A DNA stretch of 64,000 bases from an uncultured Aquimarina sp. (GCA_947498595.1 CANMKX010000001.1:1-64000); one strand, 5' to 3'. Positions 33,781 to 43,772 are shown, counted from the first letter of the stretch. The notes: generated by a model not told the origin, from the sequence alone. Translations and numbers: made by a program.

Positions 33781-35139
33781 TTATTTCTTTTTTCGCCTTA
33801 AGTTTTGCACTTTATCTCCTTTTGTTCTTGGTTTTTTATATTTTTTTGCAATTTCTCTTCTGTATGAGCCACCTAAATTAACTTTTTGATTTTTCTTACT
33901 TTTTTCATGAAAAGCTTCACCAGGAGCATCCTCGTCATTTTTATTCCTTTTGGTAGGATTATTAATTTCTTTTACTTTCGGACGTTCTTCAGGTGTTAAT
34001 TCTTCAGAGATAGCTACAGAGTCAGGAAATGCTAATTGAGGGATTTTCATGTCCATTAAACTTTCAATTTTAACAAGAGCATCTTCCTCTTTGGGAGTTG
34101 TTAAAACAATTGAGCTTCCTTCTTTTTCAGCACGACCAGTCCTACCAATTCGGTGCATATAATTTTCTGGATACGCAGGAGTATCTAAATTAATTACTTG
34201 ACTTACACCGTTTATATCTAAACCTCTAGCCATTACATCAGTGGCGATTAAAATACGATTATCACCATCTTCAAATTGACGAATACTACGCAAACGATAG
34301 TTTTGAGTTTTGTTAGAATGAATAACACAACATTCTTCAGGAAATGTTTTCTCTAAACGCTCAAAAATTCGGTCAGCCATTTTTTTGTAACCAACAAAAA
34401 TTAATGTTTTGTGATATGTTTCGCGATCTTCTAATAAATACTCAAGTAAGTTAACTTTTGTATAAAAATTAGGTATTTTATATCCAGTTTGTTTGATGTT
34501 ATCAAGAGGAGTACCACTAGCCGCAACAGAAATACGTACAGGATTTCTAAATGTCTCAGAGATTATTTGATCTACATCGTCAGTCATAGTTGCAGAAAAC
34601 ATAATGTTTTGACGTTGTTTAGGTAAAATATCAAAAATATTAATTAATTGATGCCTAAAACCTAAATCTAACATTACATCAACTTCATCAATAACAAGTT
34701 TTTGTATTGATTTTAGTTGCAAAGCTCTACTTACTGCTAGATCATATAAACGACCAGGAGTTGCAACTATTATATCAAGACCCTGTGCGACTGCTTTTTT
34801 TTGAGTATTAATATTGGTACCACCATATACACCCGTTACTCTAACATTAATGTATGTTGTAAGTTTTTCAATTTCATCTACAACCTGAACAACTAGCTCT
34901 CTAGTAGGTACTAAAATTAGGACTCTAGGATTTAGTTGAGTCGAATATTTAAGAGAACGTAAAATAGGTAGCATATAAGCATATGTTTTACCAGTTCCAG
35001 TTTGTGCAATACCAACTACATCTCTACCTGACATTACAACTGAAAAAGCTTGTTCTTGGATGGCTGTAGGGGTTGAAAACCCTAAATCATCTAAGGCATT
35101 GTGTAATGGAGTACTTAAATTTAAATCTTGAAAAGTCAC
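33781..35139 (-). CDS. DEAD-box-family ATP-dependent RNA helicase (DEVD variant)
   Basis: A 452-residue helicase: a Q-motif region (ALDDLGFSTPTAIQEQAF), Walker A AQTGTGKT, PTREL, motif II as DEVD rather than DEAD, motif III SAT, and motif VI HRIGRTGR. A basic, low-complexity C-terminal tail follows (from about residue 370, ending KVQNLRRKKK) and should bind RNA. The start is a GTG at 35139. The likely role is remodelling rRNA or mRNA in cold-adapted translation, given the neighbouring cold-shock gene. The promoter region is shared with the divergent flavin reductase gene. Confidence 0.94.
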   Translation of the reverse strand: MTFQDLNLSTPLHNALDDLGFSTPTAIQEQAFSVVMSGRDVVGIAQTGTGKTYAYMLPILRSLKYSTQLNPRVLILVPTRELVVQVVDEIEKLTTYINVRVTGVYGGTNINTQKKAVAQGLDIIVATPGRLYDLAVSRALQLKSIQKLVIDEVDVMLDLGFRHQLINIFDILPKQRQNIMFSATMTDDVDQIISETFRNPVRISVAASGTPLDNIKQTGYKIPNFYTKVNLLEYLLEDRETYHKTLIFVGYKKMADRIFERLEKTFPEECCVIHSNKTQNYRLRSIRQFEDGDNRILIATDVMARGLDINGVSQVINLDTPAYPENYMHRIGRTGRAEKEGSSIVLTTPKEEDALVKIESLMDMKIPQLAFPDSVAISEELTPEERPKVKEINNPTKRNKNDEDAPGEAFHEKSKKNQKVNLGGSYRREIAKKYKKPRTKGDKVQNLRRKKK

Positions 35140-35163
35140 TTTCTATACTATTTTTTATCGATA

Positions 35164-35171
35164 CAAAGGTA
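35164..35171 (-). promoter_or_regulatory. Putative -7 element for the helicase gene
   Basis: Reads TACCTTTG on the minus strand, an exact TAnnTTTG match 25 bases before the GTG start. No TTG lies at the standard -33 distance. Confidence 0.45.
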
Positions 35172-35179
35172 GCCTTATT

Positions 35180-35209
35180 TTGTGACTGTTCTCATTTTAA
35201 TTACTTTTG
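35180..35209 (+). promoter_or_regulatory. Promoter TTG-N19-TACTTTTG for the 35274 operon
   Basis: A TTG at 35180-35182 and an exact -7 TACTTTTG at 35202-35209 with 19-base spacing. It would drive flavin reductase and pabB-like genes with a leader of about 60 bases. It sits back to back with the helicase -7 box. Confidence 0.78.
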
Positions 35210-35273
35210 AGCCCCAACCCCTAGTAAAGAATAGAATATTTACTGTAGGAAATAACTAATTTAAACAGTTAAA

Positions 35274-35819
35274 ATGAAAAAAATCCTTGCTTTTGCAGGC
35301 TCAAATAGTAGTAATTCTATCAATCAAATATTCGTGAAATATGTTGCATCTCAAGTTACTGAACATGATGTAAAGGTTTTACAGTTAGTTAATTACCCAC
35401 TCCCCATGTATAGCCAAGATGAAGAGGCTAAAGGTTTTAATGGAATGTTGTTAGGATTAAAGCAAGAAATATCCGAAGTCGATGCTTTAATCATATCCCT
35501 TAATGAACACAATGGAAGCTTTAGCGCCTTTTTCAAAAATATAATTGATTGGTTGTCCAGATTAGATCGAGAATTTTTAAAAAATAAAAAAATATTATTA
35601 ATGAGTACTTCTCCAGGGAAAAGAGGAGGATTAGCAGCGTTAGAATTTGGAAAAAAGGTATTACCCAGATTTGGAGCAGAAATAATTCAGAGTTTTAGTT
35701 TTCCCCTATTTTATGATAATTTCTCTGAAGAAAATTTAGAAGTTACGAATGATATTCTTGCTATAGGTTTAAAAGAAGTTATTCATACCTTTTCACATCA
35801 AATACAAACAGAAGATTAG
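35274..35819 (+). CDS. NADPH-dependent FMN reductase-like flavoprotein
   Basis: A 181-residue flavodoxin-fold protein. The phosphate-binding loop FAGSNSSNSINQIF is at the N-terminus, followed by LVNYPLPMYSQDEEAKGF and the flavin-contacting EHNGSFSAFFKNIIDWLSR, the usual layout of the NADPH-dependent FMN reductase family. It would reduce flavin or quinone-like substrates in the cytoplasm. Its stop overlaps by one base the GTG start of the pabB-like gene, so they are co-translated, though a functional link is not obvious. Confidence 0.88.
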   Translation: MKKILAFAGSNSSNSINQIFVKYVASQVTEHDVKVLQLVNYPLPMYSQDEEAKGFNGMLLGLKQEISEVDALIISLNEHNGSFSAFFKNIIDWLSRLDREFLKNKKILLMSTSPGKRGGLAALEFGKKVLPRFGAEIIQSFSFPLFYDNFSEENLEVTNDILAIGLKEVIHTFSHQIQTED

Positions 35820-37117
35820 TGCGGAGCACACACAAATATAAAGTAGTAAATGCTAAGGAGACAAAACGAAAACTGTTGTCATGGGCACAACAGTTTGAGG
35901 AGGTTGTTTGGTTAGACTCTAATGATTATCATCAAAAATATGAAAGTTATGATGCTATTCTAGCGGTAGATGCATTTACATTAATAAGAACGGATAGCGA
36001 ATTAGCTTTTGAACAATTAAAAGAATACCAATCTAATACAAATGATTGGATCTTTGGTTATTTATCATACGATTTAAAAAATGATATTGAGAATTTAAAA
36101 TCTTCTAATAAAGATGATTTAGGTTTTCCAGAGCTGTATTTTTTTCAACCCAAAAAGATTTTTTTATTAAAAGGGAATGAACTTCAAGTCCGTTATTTAA
36201 AAATGGTTGATGATGAAATTGATGATGATTTAAAAGAAATAGAAGAAATTACTATTGTAGATAAAATTACAGACAAAACAGCTCATAAAGTAAAAATTAA
36301 ATTACGAATCACTAAAGACGTGTATATAGCAAAAATAGAAAAACTATTAAAGCATATACATAGAGGTGATATTTATGAAGCAAACTTTTGTCAAGAATTT
36401 TATGCAGAAAACACGACTATTGATCCACTAGAGACTTTTTTACATCTTAATTCTATTTCAAGACCTCCTTTTGCATCATATGTAAAACTTGAAGATCAAT
36501 ATATCTTATCAGCAACTCCAGAACGATATATAAAAAAAGAAGGAACTGAAATAATATCACAACCTATTAAAGGAACTGCAAAAAGAGCTGTTGATTTGGA
36601 AGAAGATAATGAGATAAAAATAGCTTTATCTGAAGATCCTAAAGAACGTTCAGAAAATATAATGATAGTTGATTTGGTTCGAAATGATTTATCAAAAACG
36701 GCAGTTAAAGGCTCTGTTCAAGTAGAAGAATTATGCAAGGTATATACATTTGATCAAGTACATCAAATGATTTCTACAATAACTTCTAAAAGTCGAGAAA
36801 AAGTAACTCCTGTAGATATTATAAAAACAACATTTCCTATGGGAAGTATGACTGGAGCTCCTAAAATTTCTGCAATGGAAATTATAGAAAACCTAGAGGA
36901 AACCAAACGAGGAGTCTATAGTGGAAGTATTGGATATTTTACACCAGAAAATGATTTTGATTTTAATGTTGTGATAAGGAGCATTTTGTATAATCAAGAA
37001 CGTAAATTTATATCCTACTCAGTTGGAGGAGCTATTACATCCAAGTCGATTCCAGAAAAAGAATACGAAGAATGCTTGCTTAAAGCGAAAGCTATGAGAG
37101 AAGCATTAGAAAATTAA
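35819..37117 (+). CDS. pabB: Aminodeoxychorismate synthase component I / anthranilate synthase component I family
   Basis: A 432-residue chorismate-utilising enzyme. HRGDIYEANFCQEF (about residues 180-193), SATPERYI, QPIKGTAKRA, MIVDLVRNDL, the catalytic-site GSMTGAPKISAMEIIE and a C-terminal SVGGAI are all present. Length and the PIKGT variant fit PabB (p-aminobenzoate branch of folate synthesis) better than TrpE, and no trp genes are nearby. The start is a GTG overlapping the previous stop. TilS and DsbD-like genes follow in the same direction. Confidence 0.85.
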   Translation: MRSTHKYKVVNAKETKRKLLSWAQQFEEVVWLDSNDYHQKYESYDAILAVDAFTLIRTDSELAFEQLKEYQSNTNDWIFGYLSYDLKNDIENLKSSNKDDLGFPELYFFQPKKIFLLKGNELQVRYLKMVDDEIDDDLKEIEEITIVDKITDKTAHKVKIKLRITKDVYIAKIEKLLKHIHRGDIYEANFCQEFYAENTTIDPLETFLHLNSISRPPFASYVKLEDQYILSATPERYIKKEGTEIISQPIKGTAKRAVDLEEDNEIKIALSEDPKERSENIMIVDLVRNDLSKTAVKGSVQVEELCKVYTFDQVHQMISTITSKSREKVTPVDIIKTTFPMGSMTGAPKISAMEIIENLEETKRGVYSGSIGYFTPENDFDFNVVIRSILYNQERKFISYSVGGAITSKSIPEKEYEECLLKAKAMREALEN

Positions 37118-37188
37118 CAAATAGTATAGACAATCACATTGCGTAATTTATATCTTTATGCATGAAAGTAATAACGTAAATAATTGTA

Positions 37189-38511
37189 TTGGAAACACAA
37201 TTTGAAAAACATATTTCAAAAAGAATTTCATTTATTAAAGAAGAAAAACTTTTAATAGCATGTAGTGGAGGAGTAGATAGTATGATATTAACTCATCTAT
37301 GCCAGCAAGCAAAATTAAATATAGCATTAGCTCATTGTAACTTTAATTTAAGAGGAAAAGAAAGTGATGAGGATGAATTATTTATTAGAGAATATGCAAA
37401 AGAGCAAGAACTGCCTCTTTATGTAGCACAGTTTGATACCCAAAAAATAGCCAAAGAGAAGCAACTTTCAATTCAAATGGCAGCAAGAGAATTAAGATAT
37501 GATTGGTTTAAAGAATTATCTAAGAAAGAAAATTTTTCATATGTTTTAACAGCTCACCATGCAGATGATAATCTAGAAACTTTTCTAATTAATTTATCAA
37601 GAGGTACAGGGATTGATGGGTTAACAGGTATTCCAGAAGTAAATGATATATACGTTAGACCATTACTTCCGTTTTCAAGGAAAGAAATAATTCATTATGC
37701 TCAACATAAAAAAATTAACTGGAGAGAAGACAGTAGTAATAGTAGTACTAAGTATTTACGAAATAAATTAAGGCATGATGTCATTCCTGAATTAAAAAAA
37801 GTGAATACTACTTTTCTTCAAAATTTTACTACAACATTAGATAATTTACAGAAGCAAGCTGCATTCTTAGAAGAACAAATAACTAGAATAAAAAAAGAAA
37901 CTTTCAAGAAAATATCGGTAGAACCATTGACCTATTCGATCAAAATAGATCAAATAAATGAACAGATAGTTTCGGTAAGTAATTTGTATTACCTATTCAA
38001 ATCATACGGATTTACAACATCACATGATATAGAAAACTTATTAGTAGCACAATCAGGAAAATATATAGAATCTTCGACGCATAAATTATTAAAGAATAGA
38101 AGCGAATTACTTTTAAGCGAAAGAAGAGAAGATACTAAAGAAATAGTTCTTATAAATGAAATTCAAAAAACTATAGAGATAAAAAATAAAACGCTTGTCT
38201 TTAGTTCTGTAGATGAAATAGGTGAAAAGAATAAGGAAACTATTTATATCGATAAAAATAAAATAAACTACCCTCTTACTGTAAGAAATTGGAGAAAAGG
38301 AGACTATTTCTATCCTTTAGGGATGAAAGGGAAAAAGAAATTGAGCAAGTATTTTAAGGATGAAAAAGCTTCCTTATTAGAAAAAGAACAAACATTATTA
38401 TTATGCGATAACAATGATGCTATAATTTGGATACTTAATTATAGAGCAGATAATCGCTTCAAAATAACAGCAGGGACTAAACACATACTGAAAATAACAT
38501 TGAACCAATGA
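37189..38511 (+). CDS. tilS: tRNA(Ile)-lysidine synthase
   Basis: A 440-residue enzyme with the PP-loop SGGVDSM (residues 26-32), which binds ATP. LTAHHADDNLETFLINLSRGTGIDGLTGIP is the standard N-type domain signature, and the C-terminal domain contains LTVRNWRKGDYFYPLGMKGKKKLSKYF. It converts cytidine 34 of tRNA-Ile(CAU) to lysidine and is essential for reading AUA. TTG 37189 was kept as start because the upstream ATG in the same frame is closed by TAA and the N-terminus aligns well. It overlaps the DsbD-like gene by 4 bases. Confidence 0.93.
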   Translation: METQFEKHISKRISFIKEEKLLIACSGGVDSMILTHLCQQAKLNIALAHCNFNLRGKESDEDELFIREYAKEQELPLYVAQFDTQKIAKEKQLSIQMAARELRYDWFKELSKKENFSYVLTAHHADDNLETFLINLSRGTGIDGLTGIPEVNDIYVRPLLPFSRKEIIHYAQHKKINWREDSSNSSTKYLRNKLRHDVIPELKKVNTTFLQNFTTTLDNLQKQAAFLEEQITRIKKETFKKISVEPLTYSIKIDQINEQIVSVSNLYYLFKSYGFTTSHDIENLLVAQSGKYIESSTHKLLKNRSELLLSERREDTKEIVLINEIQKTIEIKNKTLVFSSVDEIGEKNKETIYIDKNKINYPLTVRNWRKGDYFYPLGMKGKKKLSKYFKDEKASLLEKEQTLLLCDNNDAIIWILNYRADNRFKITAGTKHILKITLNQ

Positions 38512-40535
38512 AATATTATATAACCTTAATTGCAATCATATTTAGTACTCTCTTTGGGCATGCCCAAATATTTGAGCCGGTGAAATGGAGTTCTAAAATA
38601 ACAAAAGATAGTGATACTGAGTTTACACTAACATTTGATGGAACTATAGAAAAAGAATGGCATGTATATTCATTACACGAATATCCTGAAGATGCAATAG
38701 CACCTATACCTTTATCATTTCAGTTCATTGAAGAAGGTAAAGGTATTGAGTTGGTAGGGAAACCTTCAGAAAGTAAAACAAAGACAAGTTATAATGATGT
38801 TTTCGAATTGGATGAAACTTATTATGTTGATAAAGCAATATTAAAGCAGAAAATAAAGATAATCGATCCAGCTATTTCAAAAATAAAGGTTGAAATGGAG
38901 TATCAAGTATGTAAAGAGGTATGTCTTAATGAAATTGCTTATTTTATATTTAATACCGAGACGCTATTGGGTGAAAAGGTAGATGCAAATGTGTTTGAAG
39001 GAAATGAAGTAAAAGAAGATCAAATTAAAGAAATTGAAACAAATACTTTTATTACAGGAAACGATGATGCAAATTCAAATGAAGAGGTTGAAACAACTAA
39101 TTCTTTAGACGATACTAAAGGATTATGGGGAATTTTTATCATAGCATTCTTTTCAGGATTTGCGGCATTGTTAACGCCATGCGTGTTTCCAATGATTCCG
39201 ATGACCGTTAGTTTTTTTACAAAGCAGAGTAAATCAAAAGCAGCTGGAATCCGAAATGCTATAATTTATGGATTATCAATTATTTTGATATATGTTCTAT
39301 TAGGATCTATAATAACAGGGATTTTTGGAGCAGATGCATTAAATATATTATCGACAGATGTTTGGTTTAATGTTGGATTCTTTATTTTAATTGTTGTTTT
39401 TGCAATATCATTTTTAGGTGCATTCGAGATTATGTTACCTAATTCATGGGCAAATAAAGTAGATCGTCAAGCAGACAGAGGAGGTATTATAGGAATTTTA
39501 TTTATGGCGTTGGCTTTAGCTATTGTATCATTTAGTTGTACAGGACCTATAGTAGGAACATTATTAGTTGAAGCAGCTTCCAAAGGAGGAATGGCTCCAA
39601 TAATAGGAATGTTTGGATTCTCACTAGCTTTAGCAATACCGTTTATGTTGTTTGCAATGTTCCCTGGTTGGCTAAATTCTTTACCAAAAAGTGGAGGATG
39701 GTTAAATACAGTAAAAGTAGTTTTAGGGTTTTTAGAATTAGCTTTAGCATTTAAATTCCTTTCAAACGCAGATTTAGTATTACAATTACATTGGTTAGAA
39801 AGAGAAGTGTTTTTAGCAATTTGGATAACTATCTTTGGAACATTAGGATTGTATTTATTAGGTAAAATAAGATTACCACATGATTCACCATTAGAAAAAA
39901 TATCTGTAGGAAGATTATTATTAGCATTATTAACGATCGCATTTACGATTTATTTAATTCCAGGACTTTGGGGAGCTCCATTAAAATTGATTAGTGGATT
40001 TCCACCACCATTAAGTTATAGCGAATCTCCGTATGGAGTTGGATATACAAAAGGAGGGACTTCAAATACAATAACAGAATTACCTGATGGAGCAAAATTA
40101 GCAGAGCATGATATTGTAGCATTTACTGATTACCAAAAAGGATTAGCATATGCAAAGAAAGTTAATAAACCCGTATTGCTTGATTTTACAGGATACGCAT
40201 GTGTTAACTGTAGAAAAATGGAAGAAAATGTATGGGTAGAAAAAAACATTTTAAAAAGATTAAAGCAAGATGTAGTTTTAATATCTCTCTATGTAGACTA
40301 TAAAAAGGAGTTACCCAAGGATGAGCAATATATATCAAAAGAAACAGGAAAGAAAATAAAGACTATTGGTAATAAATGGAGTGATTTTCAGATAACTAAA
40401 TACAAAGCTAATGCACAACCATATTATGTTATGATAGATCATCAAGAAAATAACCTTAATAAACCAATAGGATATACGCCAGATACTGATGAATTTTTAT
40501 CATGGTTAAAAAAAGGGCAAAATAAGTTTAAATAA
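38508..40535 (+). CDS. dsbD: DsbD-like thiol:disulfide interchange protein
   Basis: A 675-residue protein with three parts. A signal peptide (ending GHAQ) leads into an N-terminal DsbD-alpha-like domain with paired Cys in YQVCKEVC (about residues 136-143). A hydrophobic DsbD/CcdA domain follows (about 205-490) with Cys in LLTPCVFPMIPM and VSFSCTGP. A C-terminal thioredoxin domain contains ACVNCRKME (about 562). It carries electrons from cytoplasmic thioredoxin across the inner membrane to periplasmic thiols, including cytochrome c maturation. Translation is coupled to tilS by an ATGA overlap. Confidence 0.94.
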   Translation: MKYYITLIAIIFSTLFGHAQIFEPVKWSSKITKDSDTEFTLTFDGTIEKEWHVYSLHEYPEDAIAPIPLSFQFIEEGKGIELVGKPSESKTKTSYNDVFELDETYYVDKAILKQKIKIIDPAISKIKVEMEYQVCKEVCLNEIAYFIFNTETLLGEKVDANVFEGNEVKEDQIKEIETNTFITGNDDANSNEEVETTNSLDDTKGLWGIFIIAFFSGFAALLTPCVFPMIPMTVSFFTKQSKSKAAGIRNAIIYGLSIILIYVLLGSIITGIFGADALNILSTDVWFNVGFFILIVVFAISFLGAFEIMLPNSWANKVDRQADRGGIIGILFMALALAIVSFSCTGPIVGTLLVEAASKGGMAPIIGMFGFSLALAIPFMLFAMFPGWLNSLPKSGGWLNTVKVVLGFLELALAFKFLSNADLVLQLHWLEREVFLAIWITIFGTLGLYLLGKIRLPHDSPLEKISVGRLLLALLTIAFTIYLIPGLWGAPLKLISGFPPPLSYSESPYGVGYTKGGTSNTITELPDGAKLAEHDIVAFTDYQKGLAYAKKVNKPVLLDFTGYACVNCRKMEENVWVEKNILKRLKQDVVLISLYVDYKKELPKDEQYISKETGKKIKTIGNKWSDFQITKYKANAQPYYVMIDHQENNLNKPIGYTPDTDEFLSWLKKGQNKFK

Positions 40536-40636
40536 CGATAGTTTTTTTATCTTTTGGTATAAGGTTTTACGATACGAATCAAGTGTAAGGATTATGGATC
40601 TTTTCGACTTAAATAAAGAACAAAAACTAACTCAGA

Positions 40637-41266
40637 ATGCCAACCGATAAAATTCAAATTTCTCAGTGTTTTCCTTTTATTGAAGCTGATTTAAAAGAAG
40701 AAATCATGTCTTTTGGAGAAATAAAAACAGTTCCTAAAGGAAAATATGTAGTACGGCAAGGAAGTTATTTAAATTTTTTGCCTATAATTTTAGATGGATT
40801 AATAAAAATGTATGCAGAAGAAGATGAAGTGGAATTTTTGTTATATTATATTTATCCAAATCAAAGCTGTATTTTAAGTTTTAACCATCTTTTTAGTCAA
40901 GAACCTGTTAGGTTTTCTGCTATTACAGAAGAAGAAACTACAGTATTATGTATTCCTGTAAATAAAGTAAAGGAATGGTTTATTAAATATCCATCTTTTA
41001 CACAAGTAGTACTTAAAGATTTTCAACGTAATTATGAAGATCTTTTAACGACAACAAAGCAATTAGTTTGTTATAAGATTGAAGATAGATTAATTAATTA
41101 CTTAGAGAAAAAAGCCGTATTGACAAATAATAAAGAAATACAAATCTCTCACAAACAAATAGCATTAGATTTAGGAACTTCAAGAGAAGTAATTTCTAGA
41201 ATAACAAAAAAATTACAAGCATCTAATAAACTTATTCAACACAAAAGACATATAGAGTTAGTGTAG
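40637..41266 (+). CDS. Crp/Fnr family transcriptional regulator
   Basis: A 209-residue protein with an N-terminal cyclic-nucleotide-binding-like fold (VPKGKYVVRQGSYLNFLPIILDGLIKMYAEED, about residues 32-63). The C-terminal winged helix is ISHKQIALDLGTSREVISRITKKLQASNKL. No Fnr-type N-terminal Cys cluster is present, so it does not sense oxygen through an iron-sulfur cluster. It is preceded by 100 bases without a clear promoter box and followed by its own terminator. Targets unknown; redox or stress control next to dsbD is possible. Confidence 0.9.
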   Translation: MPTDKIQISQCFPFIEADLKEEIMSFGEIKTVPKGKYVVRQGSYLNFLPIILDGLIKMYAEEDEVEFLLYYIYPNQSCILSFNHLFSQEPVRFSAITEEETTVLCIPVNKVKEWFIKYPSFTQVVLKDFQRNYEDLLTTTKQLVCYKIEDRLINYLEKKAVLTNNKEIQISHKQIALDLGTSREVISRITKKLQASNKLIQHKRHIELV

Positions 41267-41286
41267 ACATAATAAAAATACTAAAC

Positions 41287-41318
41287 AAAAAAGCACCTAA
41301 AATAAAGGTGCTTTTTTG
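41287..41318 (+). terminator. Terminator after the Crp/Fnr gene
   Basis: Stem AAAAAAGCACCT / AGGTGCTTTTTT (arms with short loop aaaataa), 20 bases after the stop. Confidence 0.9.
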
Positions 41319-41428
41319 CTTAGTGTAATTATGGTATTCGTATTTTATAATGTGTAATCTTTGGTTTGTAACATTTATTTAACGTTTTAGAGTAACTTTT
41401 GTCACCGTTATGAGTATTCAAGTGATTA

Positions 41429-41436
41429 TATATTTG
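41429..41436 (+). promoter_or_regulatory. Putative -7 element TATATTTG
   Basis: Exact TAnnTTTG match 36 bases before the LTD/spondin gene start. The nearest TTG is 27 bases upstream, longer than usual spacing. Confidence 0.5.
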
Positions 41437-41471
41437 TGCCAGAAAGATGAACAAATAAAAATTTATTGACT

Positions 41472-43772
41472 ATGAAAAACAAAATGCTTTATGCCATGGC
41501 AGCACTATCCTTTTTTGCCTCGTGTAGTGATGACGATGATGCAGCACCTATTACTAATCCAGTTAATACTACTGCTGAGGTAGTATTAAACGAAGTTCGT
41601 TATCAAGGTGATGATCGTGTAGAGATTTTTAACAAAGGAACTGAAACGGCTGATTTAAGTGATTATTGGTTGTGCTTAGGACCTCAAACTTATAGAAAGA
41701 TTGGAGATTTAACTCCAGAAAGTGGTAACATTGAATTAGAAGCAGGTGGATACTTAGTATTATCATATGATTTGCCAGATACTGATGGTGGATTAGGATT
41801 ATACTCAACAAACGAATTTGAAAATTCTGAAGCTATTGTAGATTTTGTACAATATGGAGCTGCAGGAAGTGTAAGAGAGAATGTAGCTGTTGCTGCAGGA
41901 ATTTGGACAGCTGGAGAATTTGTTCCTACTGTGATTAGCGCTGATCATAGTATTATTTTTGATGGAGACGGAAATGGTGCTGCAAATTGGGCAGAAACTA
42001 CGACTCCAACTTTTGGACAGGAAAATATGCTAATGGTAGCACAACGTTCTGTTGTTTTTAATGAAGTTAATTATGGAGAAGATAAATTAATCGAGATCTA
42101 TAATAATGGATCCGTAACAGTTGATTTAGCTCCATATTGGTTATGCTTAGGACCAGGAAGATACCTGCAAATTGATGCAGTAACTCCAACAAGTGGTAAC
42201 AAACAATTAGCACCAGGAGAGTTTTTGGTTGTTAATTGGGATGCACTAGGAGAAAGTGAAGGATTAGGATTATATTCTACAAATACTTTTGGAAGTTCTG
42301 ATGCAATAGTAGATTTTGTACAATGGGGATCTTCTGGTAGCGCAAGAGAAAATGTAGCTGCTGGCGCTGGAATTTGGACAGCTGGAGAGTTTGTGCCTAA
42401 TGTAGCATTAGGAAGCTATAGTATAGCATATGACGGAGAAGGAGATGCTGCTTCTGATTGGGAACAAGATGAAACACCTACTTTTGGAAGTGCTAATGAT
42501 ACTGCAAATGCAATGACAACTTTTGTTGTAACGCTAAAAAATGAAATTAATTATTTAGCAGCACAAGCTTTCAATACTCCAGATGGAACTAGTACAATGG
42601 GACCATTAACAACTACTGGAGCAAGTTATACAATTCCTTTTAAAGCAGTAGCTGGAGCAAAACTTAACTTTGTAACAATGAGTGCTATGACAAATGATTG
42701 GTTTTTCGCTCCAAATGGAGAAGGGATTACATTATTTGATACTGCAGGACAGCCTATATTAGGAGATATAACGAATCAAATTTATTTATGGGATGCAGGT
42801 ACAGAAGAAGAAGATCCAGCAACTATAGCTACTGAACCGGACGGAATGACAGCAGGAGATCCTGATGATGATAATACAGTACGTATACAGAATATGGATG
42901 TTAGTTCATATGCATCATTTGTACTTACTTGGGATGCTGCAAATAGCCAGTTTGTTTTAACAATAACAAGAACTGATATGGGAGTAATTACTCCAGGACT
43001 TTTAGTATTACATGCTCAAAACAATCCTTTCTTTACAGTAGGAGAACCAGATAGAGGCGTAGGATTAGAGCAAATAGCTGAAGCAGGTATTCCAACAGAA
43101 TTATATGAATGGTTTACAGAAACAGGTAGTCAAGGAACGCCATTGAGATTATCATCTTCAATTAGTGTTTTATCACCAGGTTTAGCATATGCATTTAATA
43201 CAAACAGTGATCCATGGTTTACTCAAGGTGAAGCAGCAAGAGCAGCTAGCGGAGTAGAACAAATTGCAGAGGATGGAAACAATCAACCAGCAATAGATTA
43301 TTTAGCTAGCCTTGGTTTACCAGTAGTAGCAAGTGATCAAACTGCTAATGTTGGACCAGGAGAATCATTAACATTTACAATTCAAGTTCCACAAGGACAA
43401 GATTATAAATTAGGATTTGGTACGATGTTAGTACAAACTAATGATTGGTTTATTAGTTATAACAATAATGGAACGGTATTATTTGATGCTAATGGAACTC
43501 CTTTCTCAGGAATGTCAAGTAGCCAACAAACGTATTTATTTGATGCAGGAACAGAAGAAGATCAAGATGTAGGATTTGGTATGGATCAAGCACCAAGACA
43601 AGCAAATCCTAATACAGGAGCTGCTGATGCAAATACAACAATCCGAAGAGTAAGCTCATTAGAAGATGTACAGTTTGGTAAAGGAGCAATTAATAGTGGA
43701 CCAGGAGTAACTTGGTCAGGTGATCCTAGAGGAGGATATAACTTAGTAAGTATTAATGTTCAGCCACAATAA
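41472..43772 (+). CDS. Surface lipoprotein with two LTD-like and two spondin-like domains
   Basis: A 766-residue protein. The start was set at ATG 41472 (MKNKMLYAMAALSFFASC, lipobox Cys about residue 18); the tracked start two codons upstream is TTG. Two tandem lamin-tail-like domains come first: VVLNEVRYQGDDRVEIFNKG...LSDYWLCLG and VVFNEVNYGEDKLIEIYNNG...LAPYWLCLG. Two spondin_N-like domains follow, recognisable by TNDWFFAPNGEGITLFD...YLWDAGTEEE and TNDWFISYNNNGTVLFD...YLFDAGTEED. It lies on the outer membrane or surface and probably binds extracellular matrix or partner proteins. No enzyme motif is seen. It stands alone between terminators. Confidence 0.82.
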   Translation: MKNKMLYAMAALSFFASCSDDDDAAPITNPVNTTAEVVLNEVRYQGDDRVEIFNKGTETADLSDYWLCLGPQTYRKIGDLTPESGNIELEAGGYLVLSYDLPDTDGGLGLYSTNEFENSEAIVDFVQYGAAGSVRENVAVAAGIWTAGEFVPTVISADHSIIFDGDGNGAANWAETTTPTFGQENMLMVAQRSVVFNEVNYGEDKLIEIYNNGSVTVDLAPYWLCLGPGRYLQIDAVTPTSGNKQLAPGEFLVVNWDALGESEGLGLYSTNTFGSSDAIVDFVQWGSSGSARENVAAGAGIWTAGEFVPNVALGSYSIAYDGEGDAASDWEQDETPTFGSANDTANAMTTFVVTLKNEINYLAAQAFNTPDGTSTMGPLTTTGASYTIPFKAVAGAKLNFVTMSAMTNDWFFAPNGEGITLFDTAGQPILGDITNQIYLWDAGTEEEDPATIATEPDGMTAGDPDDDNTVRIQNMDVSSYASFVLTWDAANSQFVLTITRTDMGVITPGLLVLHAQNNPFFTVGEPDRGVGLEQIAEAGIPTELYEWFTETGSQGTPLRLSSSISVLSPGLAYAFNTNSDPWFTQGEAARAASGVEQIAEDGNNQPAIDYLASLGLPVVASDQTANVGPGESLTFTIQVPQGQDYKLGFGTMLVQTNDWFISYNNNGTVLFDANGTPFSGMSSSQQTYLFDAGTEEDQDVGFGMDQAPRQANPNTGAADANTTIRRVSSLEDVQFGKGAINSGPGVTWSGDPRGGYNLVSINVQPQ

